From contig NZ_JAUSUL010000001.1 of NCBI RefSeq assembly GCF_030814015.1, forward strand, positions 462,001 to 526,000: a stretch of 64,000 nucleotides of DNA, in the 5' to 3' direction. The position numbers and the translations under genes are program-made. The notes under the pieces were generated by a model that saw only the letters and a list, made by a program, of their open reading frames with translations, had not been told where the DNA came from and did no database searches. This document shows positions 27,285 through 36,233 of the stretch, piece by piece (the first letter of the stretch is position 1; every line of letters starts with the position of its first letter). The DNA comes from Amorphus orientalis (GTDB lineage Bacteria > Pseudomonadota > Alphaproteobacteria > Rhizobiales > Amorphaceae).

Positions 27285-27572
27285 ATGGCCTTTTACGTCT
27301 ACATGCTCGCGAGCCGGCGAAACGGCACTTTCTATGTGGGGATGACCGACGACCTCGCGCGGCGCATCCACGAGCACCAGACTGGCGCCCTACCAGGCTT
27401 CACCCGGAGACATCGGATCAAGAAACTCGTCTGGTACGAGGTCCACGAGAACCGGGAAGCTGCCTTCGTCCGCGAGCGGCAGATCAAGAAATGGCGTCGG
27501 GAGTGGAAGATTGCCCTGGTTCTTCAGGAGAACGGGGAATGGCGCGATCTCTACGAAACGCTTCAGCTCTGA
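27285..27572 (+). CDS. GIY-YIG nuclease-superfamily protein
   Basis: A 95-residue single-domain GIY-YIG protein of the YhbQ/UPF0213-like class. The GIY element is FYVYML (3-8), the YIG element FYVGMT (16-21), the conserved arginine is R26 or R27 (ARRIHEHQTG), and the metal-binding glutamate is E64 in VRERQIKKW. The fold cleaves DNA with one divalent metal; the cellular role of small stand-alone members is not settled. It starts 54 bp inside the left repeat and stops 8 bp before the right one, with nothing else in the cassette. Confidence 0.88.
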   Translation: MAFYVYMLASRRNGTFYVGMTDDLARRIHEHQTGALPGFTRRHRIKKLVWYEVHENREAAFVRERQIKKWRREWKIALVLQENGEWRDLYETLQL

Positions 27573-27580
27573 CGGTGAGG

Positions 27581-27642
27581 CCCTATGGATCCCCGCTTTC
27601 GCGGGGATGAGCGGAGAGTGGGGTTGGCACTTGAGTTAAACA
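27581..27642. repeat. Family B repeat B5, right inverted arm of the GIY-YIG cassette
   Basis: Begins CCCTATGGATCCCCGCTTTC, continues GCGGGGATGAGCGGAGAGTG and ends near TTGAGTTAAACA. It is the inverted partner of 27169-27230. GAGCGGAGAGTGGGG is shared with solitary copy B2 at 3.5 kb. Confidence 0.9.
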
Positions 27643-27659
27643 TCCTCCCCTCGCCGGAC

Positions 27660-27788
27660 GTCACCTGGCAGCGCGCGACCGCATGCCGCTGAATCAAGTG
27701 CAGAAGAGCGACGGGACTGGACCGAAAGAACCGGCCGCCCTCGCGGAGCCGGCGAGCGCAAGCGAGTTCGGCGTGAGGCGCGGTTGTT
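27660..27788. repeat. Family C GC-rich repeat
   Basis: CAGCGCGCGACCGCATGCCG through GCAAGCGAGTTCGGCGTGAG, similar to 2727-2815 and 20571-20658 but with a central stretch of about 40 bp not found in those copies. It leads directly into family A copy A7. Confidence 0.55.
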
Positions 27789-27794
27789 TCGGGC

Positions 27795-27840
27795 GCAATC
27801 CCCGGGCGGAAAACCGCAAGAGCACTTTTCCTAGGATTGC
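27795..27840. repeat. Family A intergenic repeat, copy A7
   Basis: 7-bp arms GCAATCC / GGATTGC enclose the core GGGCGGAAAACCGCAAGAGC and ACTTTTCCTA. Its last base touches the stop codon of the gamma-glutamyltransferase gene, which is read on the minus strand. Confidence 0.8.
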
Positions 27841-29583
27841 TCAATACCCCGCCGCGAGCGCGCCCGCGCGGCGGGGATCGGCCGCACCCTGAAGGGTGCC
27901 GTCCGGGGTCACCAGGATCGACTGGGTCGACCCCATCGCGTCCTTGAGGGCGACGGTGTGGCCCATCTCCTCCAGCTTCTCGATCGTGTCGGGGCTGATG
28001 CCGCGCTCGATGCGGATCTCGTCGGGCAGCCACTGATCGTGGATGCGCGGCGCCGCCGTGGCGCTGGCGACGTTGAGGCCGTGGTCGATCACGTTGACGA
28101 TGATCTGCAGCACGGTCGTGATGATCCGGCTGCCGCCGGGCGAGCCGGTCACCAGAAACACCTTGTCGTCCTTGAAGACGATGGTCGGCGTCATCGACGA
28201 CAGCGGCCGCTTGTTGCCGGCCACGGCATTGGCGTCGCCCCCGATCAGCCCGTAGGCGTTGGGCACGCCGGGCTTGGCGGAGAAGTCGTCGAGCTCGTTG
28301 TTGAGCAGGATGCCGGTGCCGTCGGCGACCAGACCCACCCCGTAGGAAAAATTCAGCGTGTAGGTGTTGGAGACGGCGTTCCCGTCGGCATCGACCACCG
28401 AATAGTGGGTGGTTTCGGGGCTCTCCGTCGGCGCCGGAGGCGTGCCGGGCCGGATCTCGGACGACGGGGTTGCCCGGTCCGGATCGATCCCGGCACGCAC
28501 CTCGTCGGCGTAGTCTTCCGAAATCAGCCAACGGTCGGGCACGTCGACGAAGTCGGGATCGCCGAGGTGGGCGGAGCGGTCGGCGTAGGCCCGGCTCATC
28601 GCCTCGCTCATGAGATGGATGGTGCGGGCGGAATTGAGGCCGTGCTCGGCGATCGGCAGCCCGTCCAGGATGTTCAGGATCTGGATGAGGTGGATGCCGC
28701 CGGAACTCGGCGGCGGCATGGAGGCGACGGTGTAGCCCTGGTAGCTCCCCAGCACCGGCGCGCGCAGCTTGGCCTCGTAGCCGGCCAGATCGGCGAGACT
28801 CATCCGGCCGCCGGTCGCATTCACCTTGTCCACGATGGCCTTGGCGATCGGGCCCTCATAAAAGGCGTCCGGTCCGTCCAGGGCGATCGCCTCCAGCGTG
28901 TCGGCGAGATCCGGCCGGGTCATGATGAAGCCGGGCTCAGGGGTCCCGTCGCTGGGGCCGTAGAAGATCCCGTAGGCTTCCTGGTCGCGGGCCAGGTGAA
29001 GCCGTACCCAGTTCGATGAGAGCGAGCTGGAGAGATCCTGGCTCACGGGAAATCCGTCGCGGGCCAGCGTGATCGCGGGCGCGATGAGGTCGGCCCAGGA
29101 AAGATTGCCGGAGCCGAACCGTTCATGGGCGAGCGCAAGCCCGCGCACGGTTCCCGGCACCCCGACGCCCAGCCCGGAAAAGCGGGACTTGACCGGATCG
29201 GCATCGCCGGCGTCGTTGAGGAACATGTCCTCCGTCGCCGCTGCCGGTGCCGTCTCCCGGTAGTCGATGGCCATGGTCTCGTGGGCGTCGGCGTCGTGGA
29301 CGATCATGAACCCGCCGCCGCCGATATTGCCCGCGCGCGGGAGCGTCACGGCAAGCGCGAAGCCGACGGCCACCGCCGCGTCCACCGCGTTGCCGCCGGC
29401 GCGCAGAATGTCGACGCCGACGGTGGTCGCGAGCGCCTCCTGGCTGGAGACCATGCCGGTCTGGGCGATCACCGGATGAAAGCGGGACTGCGACGAGACG
29501 ATGGCGCCGTCCTGGGCCCCGGCGGCGGAGACCGACAGGACGGCAACGAGGACGGTCGAGAGGCGGACGAGCGGCGGGATCAT
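27841..29583 (-). CDS. ggt: Gamma-glutamyltransferase
   Basis: A 580-residue periplasmic N-terminal-nucleophile hydrolase that removes or transfers the gamma-glutamyl group of glutathione and related amides. The signal peptide covers the first roughly 22 residues (VLVAVLSVSAAGAQ). The precursor self-cleaves before the threonine in ETTHYSVVDADGNAVS, giving large and small subunits. AGGNAVDAAVA and MPPPSSGGIHL are further family marks. The start ATG at 29583 has GAGGAG upstream; a 40-residue upstream extension in frame (to 29703) is arginine/proline-rich and precedes the signal peptide, so it is rejected. Repeat A7 abuts the stop. Confidence 0.94.
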   Translation of the reverse strand: MIPPLVRLSTVLVAVLSVSAAGAQDGAIVSSQSRFHPVIAQTGMVSSQEALATTVGVDILRAGGNAVDAAVAVGFALAVTLPRAGNIGGGGFMIVHDADAHETMAIDYRETAPAAATEDMFLNDAGDADPVKSRFSGLGVGVPGTVRGLALAHERFGSGNLSWADLIAPAITLARDGFPVSQDLSSSLSSNWVRLHLARDQEAYGIFYGPSDGTPEPGFIMTRPDLADTLEAIALDGPDAFYEGPIAKAIVDKVNATGGRMSLADLAGYEAKLRAPVLGSYQGYTVASMPPPSSGGIHLIQILNILDGLPIAEHGLNSARTIHLMSEAMSRAYADRSAHLGDPDFVDVPDRWLISEDYADEVRAGIDPDRATPSSEIRPGTPPAPTESPETTHYSVVDADGNAVSNTYTLNFSYGVGLVADGTGILLNNELDDFSAKPGVPNAYGLIGGDANAVAGNKRPLSSMTPTIVFKDDKVFLVTGSPGGSRIITTVLQIIVNVIDHGLNVASATAAPRIHDQWLPDEIRIERGISPDTIEKLEEMGHTVALKDAMGSTQSILVTPDGTLQGAADPRRAGALAAGY

Positions 29584-29859
29584 CGGCGGCTCCTCTGGGG
29601 CAAACGGCTGAGGCCGTGAGTCTGGGGCGTCGGGCCGGGCCTGGCCAGTGCTTTCTGGATCAACACCCGGAAAGCCGTCCGGTTCACCTCTTCGTCGCGG
29701 CACGCGATTTTCGGTTTCGCACGCGCACCAGCGAGGCGATAAGACGGGCTAGAGCCTTCTCCGATCAGGTGGAAACACCCGATCGATAAGACATGGCTCC
29801 AGATTCAATGGGTTGAGCAAACGGGACATGCTCTCAGGCGAACAGAGGGAGTGGGGCAG

Positions 29860-31191
29860 GTGAATCCAGACGAGCTCGCGGCCGATCTGACGGGCCGGTT
29901 TCCGCAGATCCGGTCGGCCTGGCAGACGGTTGAGGGCGCCATCGGACAGGACACGCTCGGCTTTCCGCTGGACCGCATCCTGCTCGCGGTGGTCGTCTTT
30001 CTGCTGTTCTACATCCTGCGGCGACCGCTGCGGTCCCTCGTCCTGCTCCTGTTGACGCGGCTCATCGGACTGACCGCCACGAAGCAGCGCGACCAGGTGA
30101 TCGAGGCGCTGCGTGGTCCCATCGGGCTTCTGCCCGTCGCGCTGGGCGCCTATTTCGCGTTCGAGATCGTCCGCGCCGACGAGGGCGGCCAGATCGCGGT
30201 GATTTCCGCCCATGTGGTGGCGAGCCTGGTGCTGGCAGCGGTGTTCTGGGCGCTGTTCGGCCTGGTCACGCCGCTCGTGGAATCGCTCCGGCCCTATTCC
30301 GGCGGGCTGACCCAGTCGATGATCGACTGGATCCGCCGCATTCTGGCGAGCCTCGTCGCCTTTCTCGGCGGGGCCGCGATCCTGCAGGAATGGGGCGTCC
30401 AGGTCGGTCCGCTCCTGGCCGGCATGGGAATCGCGGGTGCGGCCGTCGCGCTGGGCGCCCAGGACCTGTTCAAGAACCTGATCGCCGGCATTCTCATCCT
30501 GGCGGAAAAGCGCTTCCAGTACGGCGACTGGGTCAAGGTCGACGGGGTCGTCGACGGCACCGTGGAATATATCGGCTTCCGCTCCACCAAGGTGCGCAAC
30601 TTCGACGACACGCTGGTCCAGGTGCCGAACACCGACCTGTCCGACAAGGCGGTGACGAACTACTCCGCCATGCGCCGGCGCCGGATCTACTGGACGATCG
30701 GCGTGCCCTACTCGACCACCGTCGATCAGCTCAGGGAGATCCGCGACGGGATCGAGGCGTACATCCTCGACTCCGGGGACTTCGTGTCGCCGAAGGAGAT
30801 GTCGACCTTCGTCCGGATCGACTCCTTCGGGGCGTCGTCGATCAACATCATGGTCTATTGCTTCACCAAGACGACGATCTGGGCGGAGTGGCTGGCGGCC
30901 AAGGAGCGGCTTGCCTACAAGCTGATGGACATCGTCTACGGGGCCGGCTCCAGTTTCGCCTTTCCCTCCACCTCGCTCTACGTGGAGAGCCTGCCGGAAG
31001 GCAAGCCGGATCGGTTTCTGCCGCCGGACGAGGACGGCAAGCCGCAGGTCGAAGAGGCCGACGACACGCCGCGCGGCCCCGGCGCGACCGACAGCAGGGG
31101 CAAACCGCTCGGCAACGCGATCGGACCGGGCAAGGCGGGGCCATCGGACGGCAGCGACGGCGGAGAAGCGGGCGAGGGCGAGGCCGGATAG
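29860..31191 (+). CDS. MscS-family mechanosensitive channel
   Basis: 443 residues. Several N-terminal membrane helices precede the conserved channel core: the pore helix GPLLAGMGIAGAAVALGAQD and the first beta-domain (KRFQYGDWVKVDGVVDGTVEYIGFRSTKVR), then a cytoplasmic alpha/beta vestibule. The C-terminal about 60 residues are polar and probably disordered (EEADDTPRGPGATDS). It releases solutes during hypo-osmotic shock. GTG at 29860 is preferred because AGAGGGA lies 9 nt upstream; a GTG at 29851 touches that site. Confidence 0.9.
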   Translation: MNPDELAADLTGRFPQIRSAWQTVEGAIGQDTLGFPLDRILLAVVVFLLFYILRRPLRSLVLLLLTRLIGLTATKQRDQVIEALRGPIGLLPVALGAYFAFEIVRADEGGQIAVISAHVVASLVLAAVFWALFGLVTPLVESLRPYSGGLTQSMIDWIRRILASLVAFLGGAAILQEWGVQVGPLLAGMGIAGAAVALGAQDLFKNLIAGILILAEKRFQYGDWVKVDGVVDGTVEYIGFRSTKVRNFDDTLVQVPNTDLSDKAVTNYSAMRRRRIYWTIGVPYSTTVDQLREIRDGIEAYILDSGDFVSPKEMSTFVRIDSFGASSINIMVYCFTKTTIWAEWLAAKERLAYKLMDIVYGAGSSFAFPSTSLYVESLPEGKPDRFLPPDEDGKPQVEEADDTPRGPGATDSRGKPLGNAIGPGKAGPSDGSDGGEAGEGEAG

Positions 31192-31203
31192 GCAGGTCCC
31201 GGC

Positions 31204-32421
31204 TTAAAGCACGACCCCGCCGACCACGCCGGAGGCGACCACCACCGCCCAGGGCGGCGCCTTCCACTGGCTGAGCGCGACATAGGCGGCAACCGCGATG
31301 GCCAGCGCCATGGGCGAGGTGATGCCGCGGGTGAACACCGGGTCGTAGAGGGCGGCGGCGAGCAGGCCGATCACGGCGGCGTTCACCCCCATCAGCGCGC
31401 GCCGGGCGTTCGGGCGATGCCGGAGCGCCGCCCAGAAGGGCAGGGTGCCGATCACCAGCAGCGCGGAGGGCAGGAAGATCGCGAGAAGCGCGAGGACCGC
31501 GCCCGCGATCCCGCTCACCGGCCCGTTGAGGACGGCGCCCAGGAAGGCGGCGAAGGTGAACAGCGGGCCGGGTACCGCCTGGGCCGCGCCGTAGCCGGCG
31601 AGGAAGGCGCTGTCGGGGACGAGCCCCGGCCCGACCACCGACTGTTCCAGGAGCGGCAGCACCACGTGGCCGCCGCCGAACACGAGGCTGCCGGCGCGGT
31701 AGAACGTGTCGAGGATCGTCAGCGCGAAGCTGTCGGAGATGGCGGCCGCGAGCGGCAGGCCGGCGAGCAGCACGAAGAACACGGCGAGCGCGGTCAGCGC
31801 GACCGGCCGGGAGACCTTCACGTCGAGCCCGCCTTCGCCGGCTCCGTCCTCGGGGCGCGGCAGAACCACCAGACCGATGGCGGCGCCGAGGGCGATGACC
31901 AGCACCTGGGCCCAGGTGGTCGGCAGGATCAGGAGCGCGATCATGGCGGCTGCCGCGATGGTGGCGCGCCGTGCGTCGGGGGCAAGCGAGCCGGCCATGC
32001 CGAGGAGCGCCTGGGCAACGACCGCGACGGCGGCGGCCTTCAGGCCGGCGATCCAGCCGGCGCCTTCGGTGTCGCCCAGGGCGGTCAGCCCATAGGCGAA
32101 CACGACCAGGGCGATGGCGGAGGGAAGGGTGAAGGCGGTCCACGCGGCGGCCATGCCGAGATAGCCGGCCCGTTTCAGGCCGATCCCCATGCCGACCTGG
32201 CTCGAGGCAGGACCCGGCAGGAACTGGCAGAGCGCGATGAGGTCGGCGTAGGCGGCTTCGGAGAGCCACTTGCGGCGTTCCACGACGGCGGAGCGGAAAT
32301 AGCCCAGATGCGCGATCGGGCCGCCGAACGAGGTCAGCCCGAGGACGAGGAAGACGCGGAAGACTTCGGCAGCGCTGCCGCTCGCGACGACGTCGGTTTC
32401 CGTCTCGGGGCGATCCTGCAT
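31204..32421 (-). CDS. chrA: Chromate transporter, two-domain ChrA
   Basis: 405 residues with two homologous CHR domains. The first opens LGLTSFGGPIAHLGYFR and has CQFLPGPASSQVGMGIG; the second has YRAGSLVFGGGHVVLPLLE and GYGAAQAVPGPLFTFAAFLG. About ten to twelve membrane helices are predicted by eye. Two-domain ChrA proteins export chromate, lowering its toxicity, though not every member has been shown to do so. Convergent with the MscS gene, with only 12 bp between stops. Confidence 0.9.
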   Translation of the reverse strand: MQDRPETETDVVASGSAAEVFRVFLVLGLTSFGGPIAHLGYFRSAVVERRKWLSEAAYADLIALCQFLPGPASSQVGMGIGLKRAGYLGMAAAWTAFTLPSAIALVVFAYGLTALGDTEGAGWIAGLKAAAVAVVAQALLGMAGSLAPDARRATIAAAAMIALLILPTTWAQVLVIALGAAIGLVVLPRPEDGAGEGGLDVKVSRPVALTALAVFFVLLAGLPLAAAISDSFALTILDTFYRAGSLVFGGGHVVLPLLEQSVVGPGLVPDSAFLAGYGAAQAVPGPLFTFAAFLGAVLNGPVSGIAGAVLALLAIFLPSALLVIGTLPFWAALRHRPNARRALMGVNAAVIGLLAAALYDPVFTRGITSPMALAIAVAAYVALSQWKAPPWAVVVASGVVGGVVL

Positions 32422-32584
32422 GAAGGAGGCTCCGTGTCCCAGCGCCTGAGGTGGGCCTGTCTTGGCGCGGATTCCGGGCGAAGTACAGGCCCGATCGGCC
32501 GTCGCGTCTGCTTTTGCGGCGGGATGCGCAAGTGGTGCGTTTCAGGGCACCCGCAGGCGCCTTTTGACCGGTCGGGCGACCTGA

Positions 32585-35500
32585 TCAGCGCCGCGGATTG
32601 GGGCGCGGCACGACGGTGACCGGGACCGCCTGGACCGGCTGGGCCTGCTGCGGCGCCGGCTGCTGAACCGCCTGGGGCGCGGGCTGTTGTGCCGGCTGTT
32701 GCGCCGGGCGGGCACCGAAGACGCCGCTCAGGAGCGAGGCGGCGGCCTGGGCGCTCGGGTCCGTGGGAGCGGCCTGGCCGAGGAGCCCGCCGACCAGCCC
32801 TCCGACCACCTGTTCGGGACGGGGCTGCTGCTGGCCCTGCTGCTGCTGGCCGGTGAGGCTGCCGATCACGCCGGAAACCACCTGGGCCGTGTCGGGCGGT
32901 GGCGACGGCGCCTGGGGCGCGATCGGCTGGCTCTCGGCCGGAGCCTCGGCGGGCGCGACCTCGGTGGTCTGCACCTGCTGAGGCGGGGCCTGCTGCTGGC
33001 CGGCGAGACCGCCGGCGAGCTGGCCGATCGCCGAGCCGATCAGGTCGTCGGCCGAGCCGGAGCCGTCGGCCCCGGCATTGCCGCTGTCCCGGCCGCCTGC
33101 GAGCTGCTGGCGGGCGATCGAGGAGAGCGCGTTTTGAAGGTCGCCGCCGCCGGAGCCGCCGCCCCCGCCGATCTGGCCGAGTTGCTGGGTGATGAGATTG
33201 CTGAGCGCGCCGCCGGTGTCGCCGGAGGCGACCTGTCCGACCAGGGCGCCGGTGGCACCGAGGTCGGCCAGATCCTCGAACTGGCCGCTCACCGATTTGA
33301 GCTGCTCTAGCGCCGCCTGCGGATTCTGGAGAATGCCTCTGATATCGGGATAGATGCGCGGATCGGACCAGGGACCGTTGATGACGATGGGCACGCCGAG
33401 GCCCTTCAGATCGGCCTCGCTCCCCTGGCCTTCCAGGCTGGCGACCACGCGCGGATCGACCCGGAAGTCGAGGGTCTTGTCGGCGAGGTCGGCGCTGCCT
33501 TCGCCGCTCATCCGCACCAGCGGCCCGATCAGGGAGAGGTCGTCGGTGGTGGCCACGCCATCGGAGATCGCGAACGAGCTGCCGAAGGCGGTGAAGTCCG
33601 TCTTCTCCGCCGGGTCGGACTGCCAGCCGGTGAGAACGGAGGTGGACAGCCGACGGACCAGGCGCGGGATGTTGACGCCGAGGATGGCGCCGTTGGCGAT
33701 CTGGAAGGAGGCGGAGCCGTCCATCGCGCGGATCAGCGCATAGGCGCTGTCGCCGGATCCGGCGACGTTGAGCGCAATGCGGCCGGTGCCGGCAAGCGCG
33801 CCGAAGTCCGCGCCGTCCTTGAGCAGCCGGTGGACGTCGACGCCGTCCAGCGCGAATTCGGCGCTGGCGGTCGCGCCGGAGCGGTCGCTGATCTGGACGC
33901 GGCCCGTGCCGGAGCCGGAATAGAGCTCGAACTGGCTGAGGAGGGCGTCGAGGGTGCCGTTCTCCAGCGTGACGCCGAGGGTGGCGGCCCCGGTCTTCAG
34001 GGCGTCGATGGTGATGGTCTCCGCCGTCAACGACAGGGAGGCGTCGACGGCCCGGAGGCTGGCGAGGTCGAGAGGCTCGCGGCTCCAGCCCTCGTCGCTG
34101 GCCGGAGGGGCGTCGGCGGCGGTCGACTGGCCGGAGACGTAAGGGGTGAGATCGAGCCGGCCGAAGGCAAGATCGGCGTTGATGACCGGCCGCTCGCCGG
34201 CAAGCGCCACGGACACGCCGCCGCGGGCGGAGCTGGCGTCGAGCGAGACCACGGCCTCCGACAGGGATACGCTGGACGCGCCGGCGGTGAGCACCCCCTC
34301 GATGGAGGCGGCCGCCAGACCGTCGCCGCTGCCCACGGGACGGTCGAGCCAGGCGAGCAGGGTCCGCAGCGACGGGGTGGCGAGCCCGATCCGTCCGGAG
34401 AGATCGCCGGCAAGGGTCACGGTGCCGCTGTAGCTGGCCGACACCCGGTCGGAGGCGAGGCCGACGCGGAAATCCGTCGGGGCGCCGGAGAGCAGGGTGC
34501 CGGGCGCGCCCATCGACCCGTCGACCCGGAACGGGGTGCCGCGCCAGGTGACGCCGCCCGCCAGCGAGACCGGGCCGGTGGTCCCGGCGAACTCGGCATC
34601 GAGATTGATGGCCTCCAGGGTGCCGGCGGCGCTGTCGCCGGGCACGGCGTCGGCGAGCGGGAGGCCGGTGACGCGCGCATCGCGCAGGCCGACGGTCCCT
34701 GTGACATTGGCTGCGTCGAGAAGGGCGTCGACAGTGGTGCCCCGGCCCTCGAAACCGACATTGGCCGTGGCCGTTCCCGAAGCCTCGTAGGGCTGCGGGG
34801 CGACCGCGAGCAGCGTCGCCAGCGGCACGTCGGCTGCCCGGAAGCGGCCGTCGACGGCGGCGGTTCCGGCGTCGTCGCGCGCCCGGATCGACAGGGCGAG
34901 GGTGCCGCCGTCGAGCCCGGCGCTGGGAACGTCGATGCTGAGATCGCCGGCCTGGAGAAGGATGCGGGCCCGGGCATCGCGAAGCGTCGCCTGGGGTGTC
35001 GCCAGTTCGCCGACGGTGACGGACAGATCGACGTCGACCGCATTCAGGCCGGAGAGGTCGAGGCTGCCGTCGTCCGGGGCAGCCGGCGCCGCGTCATCGG
35101 CGGTCGTCTGGGGTAGGAACTCCGCCAGATCGATGGTGTCGGCGGCGAGCGTGCCGCGGATCTGGGGGATCTCGGTGGCCGTCGGTAGTGTGATCTCACC
35201 CGTGATCACACTACCGCCGATCTGACCACCGATGTCGGTGAGCGCCAGCGCGAGCGGTGTCATGACCGCGGTGGCCTCCACCGACACCGAGCCGATGTCG
35301 ACGCCCGGCGCGCTGCCGCTGGCCCATGCGACGGCGTCCGAGAGGTCGTCGCTGGCGAACGCGATGCGGCCGTCGAAGCTGACCGTATCGGCGAGGATCG
35401 CCGTGCCGTCGAGGTCGGCGGTCATCGGACCTTCCTCGATGGCAAGGCTGACCGCCGTCGGCGCGGTGGACGTCAGCGAGCGCGGGGTTTCGATGTCGGC

Positions 35501-36136
35501 GGTGAACGACAGGGGCCGGTCGCGGAAGCGCAGGCTTCCCTCGGCATGGGCGGTCGCGTCGATGTCCGGCAGCCGCAGGCGCAGGGCGAGCTGGTCCACG
35601 GTTTCGCGCAGCCCCGTGCCGACGTCTTCCACCACGACGACGCCGTTGCGAATATCGAACCGGCCGACCGAAAGCCGTTCCAGGATCGCGACCACGTCGC
35701 GCAGGCCGTCCGAGCCGGTCGTCTCCGCCGCGCCGTCCGCCGCGGACGCGGAGGCCGCACGCAGGCCCGGCAGGGTGATGGTGCCGTCCTCCTGACGGAT
35801 GAGCGCGAGCCGGAGCCCGTCGAGCACGATCTCGTTGACGCGGATGTTGCCCGACAGGAGCGGCAGCAGGCCGAGATCGGCGCGCAGGGTGTCGAGCGAC
35901 ATGACATCCGCGCCATCCGGCGCGCGCACGCGCACCGATTCCGCCGACAGCCCGACCGTCGGAAACGCGCGCAGCCCGACATCGCCGTCAATCGCGATCG
36001 CGAGCCCGGTGGCCCGGCTGAGCTGACCCACCACCGTGTCCCGCACCCATTGGGTCGAGATGAACAGCGGCAGGGCGGCAAGGGTGCCGACCACGATCAC
36101 GCAGAGCGTGGCCAGGGCGATCAGGACGCGTTTCAT
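32585..36136 (-). CDS. AsmA-family protein with Gln/Pro-rich C-terminus
   Basis: 1183 residues. One N-terminal membrane helix (about 4-24, VLIALATLCVIVVGTLAALPLF) is followed by FISTQWVRDTVVGQLSRATG and long beta-strand repeats ending in an AsmA-type C-terminal domain (about 830-985; TDFTAFGSSFAISDGVATT, GEGSADLADKTLDFRVDP). AsmA/TamB-like proteins are long inner-membrane-anchored periplasmic beta-structures implicated in lipid movement to the outer membrane. The last about 150 residues are Gln/Ala/Pro-rich (AQQPAPQAVQQPAPQQAQ) and low complexity. The coding sequence contains an unusual perfect 13-bp inverted repeat (35183-35216). Confidence 0.88.
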   Translation of the reverse strand: MKRVLIALATLCVIVVGTLAALPLFISTQWVRDTVVGQLSRATGLAIAIDGDVGLRAFPTVGLSAESVRVRAPDGADVMSLDTLRADLGLLPLLSGNIRVNEIVLDGLRLALIRQEDGTITLPGLRAASASAADGAAETTGSDGLRDVVAILERLSVGRFDIRNGVVVVEDVGTGLRETVDQLALRLRLPDIDATAHAEGSLRFRDRPLSFTADIETPRSLTSTAPTAVSLAIEEGPMTADLDGTAILADTVSFDGRIAFASDDLSDAVAWASGSAPGVDIGSVSVEATAVMTPLALALTDIGGQIGGSVITGEITLPTATEIPQIRGTLAADTIDLAEFLPQTTADDAAPAAPDDGSLDLSGLNAVDVDLSVTVGELATPQATLRDARARILLQAGDLSIDVPSAGLDGGTLALSIRARDDAGTAAVDGRFRAADVPLATLLAVAPQPYEASGTATANVGFEGRGTTVDALLDAANVTGTVGLRDARVTGLPLADAVPGDSAAGTLEAINLDAEFAGTTGPVSLAGGVTWRGTPFRVDGSMGAPGTLLSGAPTDFRVGLASDRVSASYSGTVTLAGDLSGRIGLATPSLRTLLAWLDRPVGSGDGLAAASIEGVLTAGASSVSLSEAVVSLDASSARGGVSVALAGERPVINADLAFGRLDLTPYVSGQSTAADAPPASDEGWSREPLDLASLRAVDASLSLTAETITIDALKTGAATLGVTLENGTLDALLSQFELYSGSGTGRVQISDRSGATASAEFALDGVDVHRLLKDGADFGALAGTGRIALNVAGSGDSAYALIRAMDGSASFQIANGAILGVNIPRLVRRLSTSVLTGWQSDPAEKTDFTAFGSSFAISDGVATTDDLSLIGPLVRMSGEGSADLADKTLDFRVDPRVVASLEGQGSEADLKGLGVPIVINGPWSDPRIYPDIRGILQNPQAALEQLKSVSGQFEDLADLGATGALVGQVASGDTGGALSNLITQQLGQIGGGGGSGGGDLQNALSSIARQQLAGGRDSGNAGADGSGSADDLIGSAIGQLAGGLAGQQQAPPQQVQTTEVAPAEAPAESQPIAPQAPSPPPDTAQVVSGVIGSLTGQQQQGQQQPRPEQVVGGLVGGLLGQAAPTDPSAQAAASLLSGVFGARPAQQPAQQPAPQAVQQPAPQQAQPVQAVPVTVVPRPNPRR
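35183..35216. repeat. Perfect 13-bp inverted repeat inside the AsmA gene
   Basis: CGGTAGTGTGATC, an 8-nt spacer, and GATCACACTACCG. The encoded segment (SVITGEITLP) uses AGT, ACA and CTA, which are rare in this gene, so the repeat is not simply forced by the protein sequence. Function unknown. Confidence 0.7.
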
Positions 36137-36153
36137 GTCAGGCTCCGGGGCTC

Positions 36154-36178
36154 ATGCGAATCGGCATCCGATTCGCAT
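36154..36178. promoter_or_regulatory. Perfect 10-bp inverted repeat between regA and asmA
   Basis: ATGCGAATCG-GCATC-CGATTCGCAT, 17 bp upstream of the AsmA start and 55 bp beyond the regA stop, both read on the minus strand. It is either a regA 3' hairpin or an operator in the AsmA leader. It has no T tract. Confidence 0.5.
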
Positions 36179-36233
36179 CGCGCCAGTGTATCGGATCTCC
36201 GGTGAAGAGACCTGCCTCGGAGCGGACGGGACG

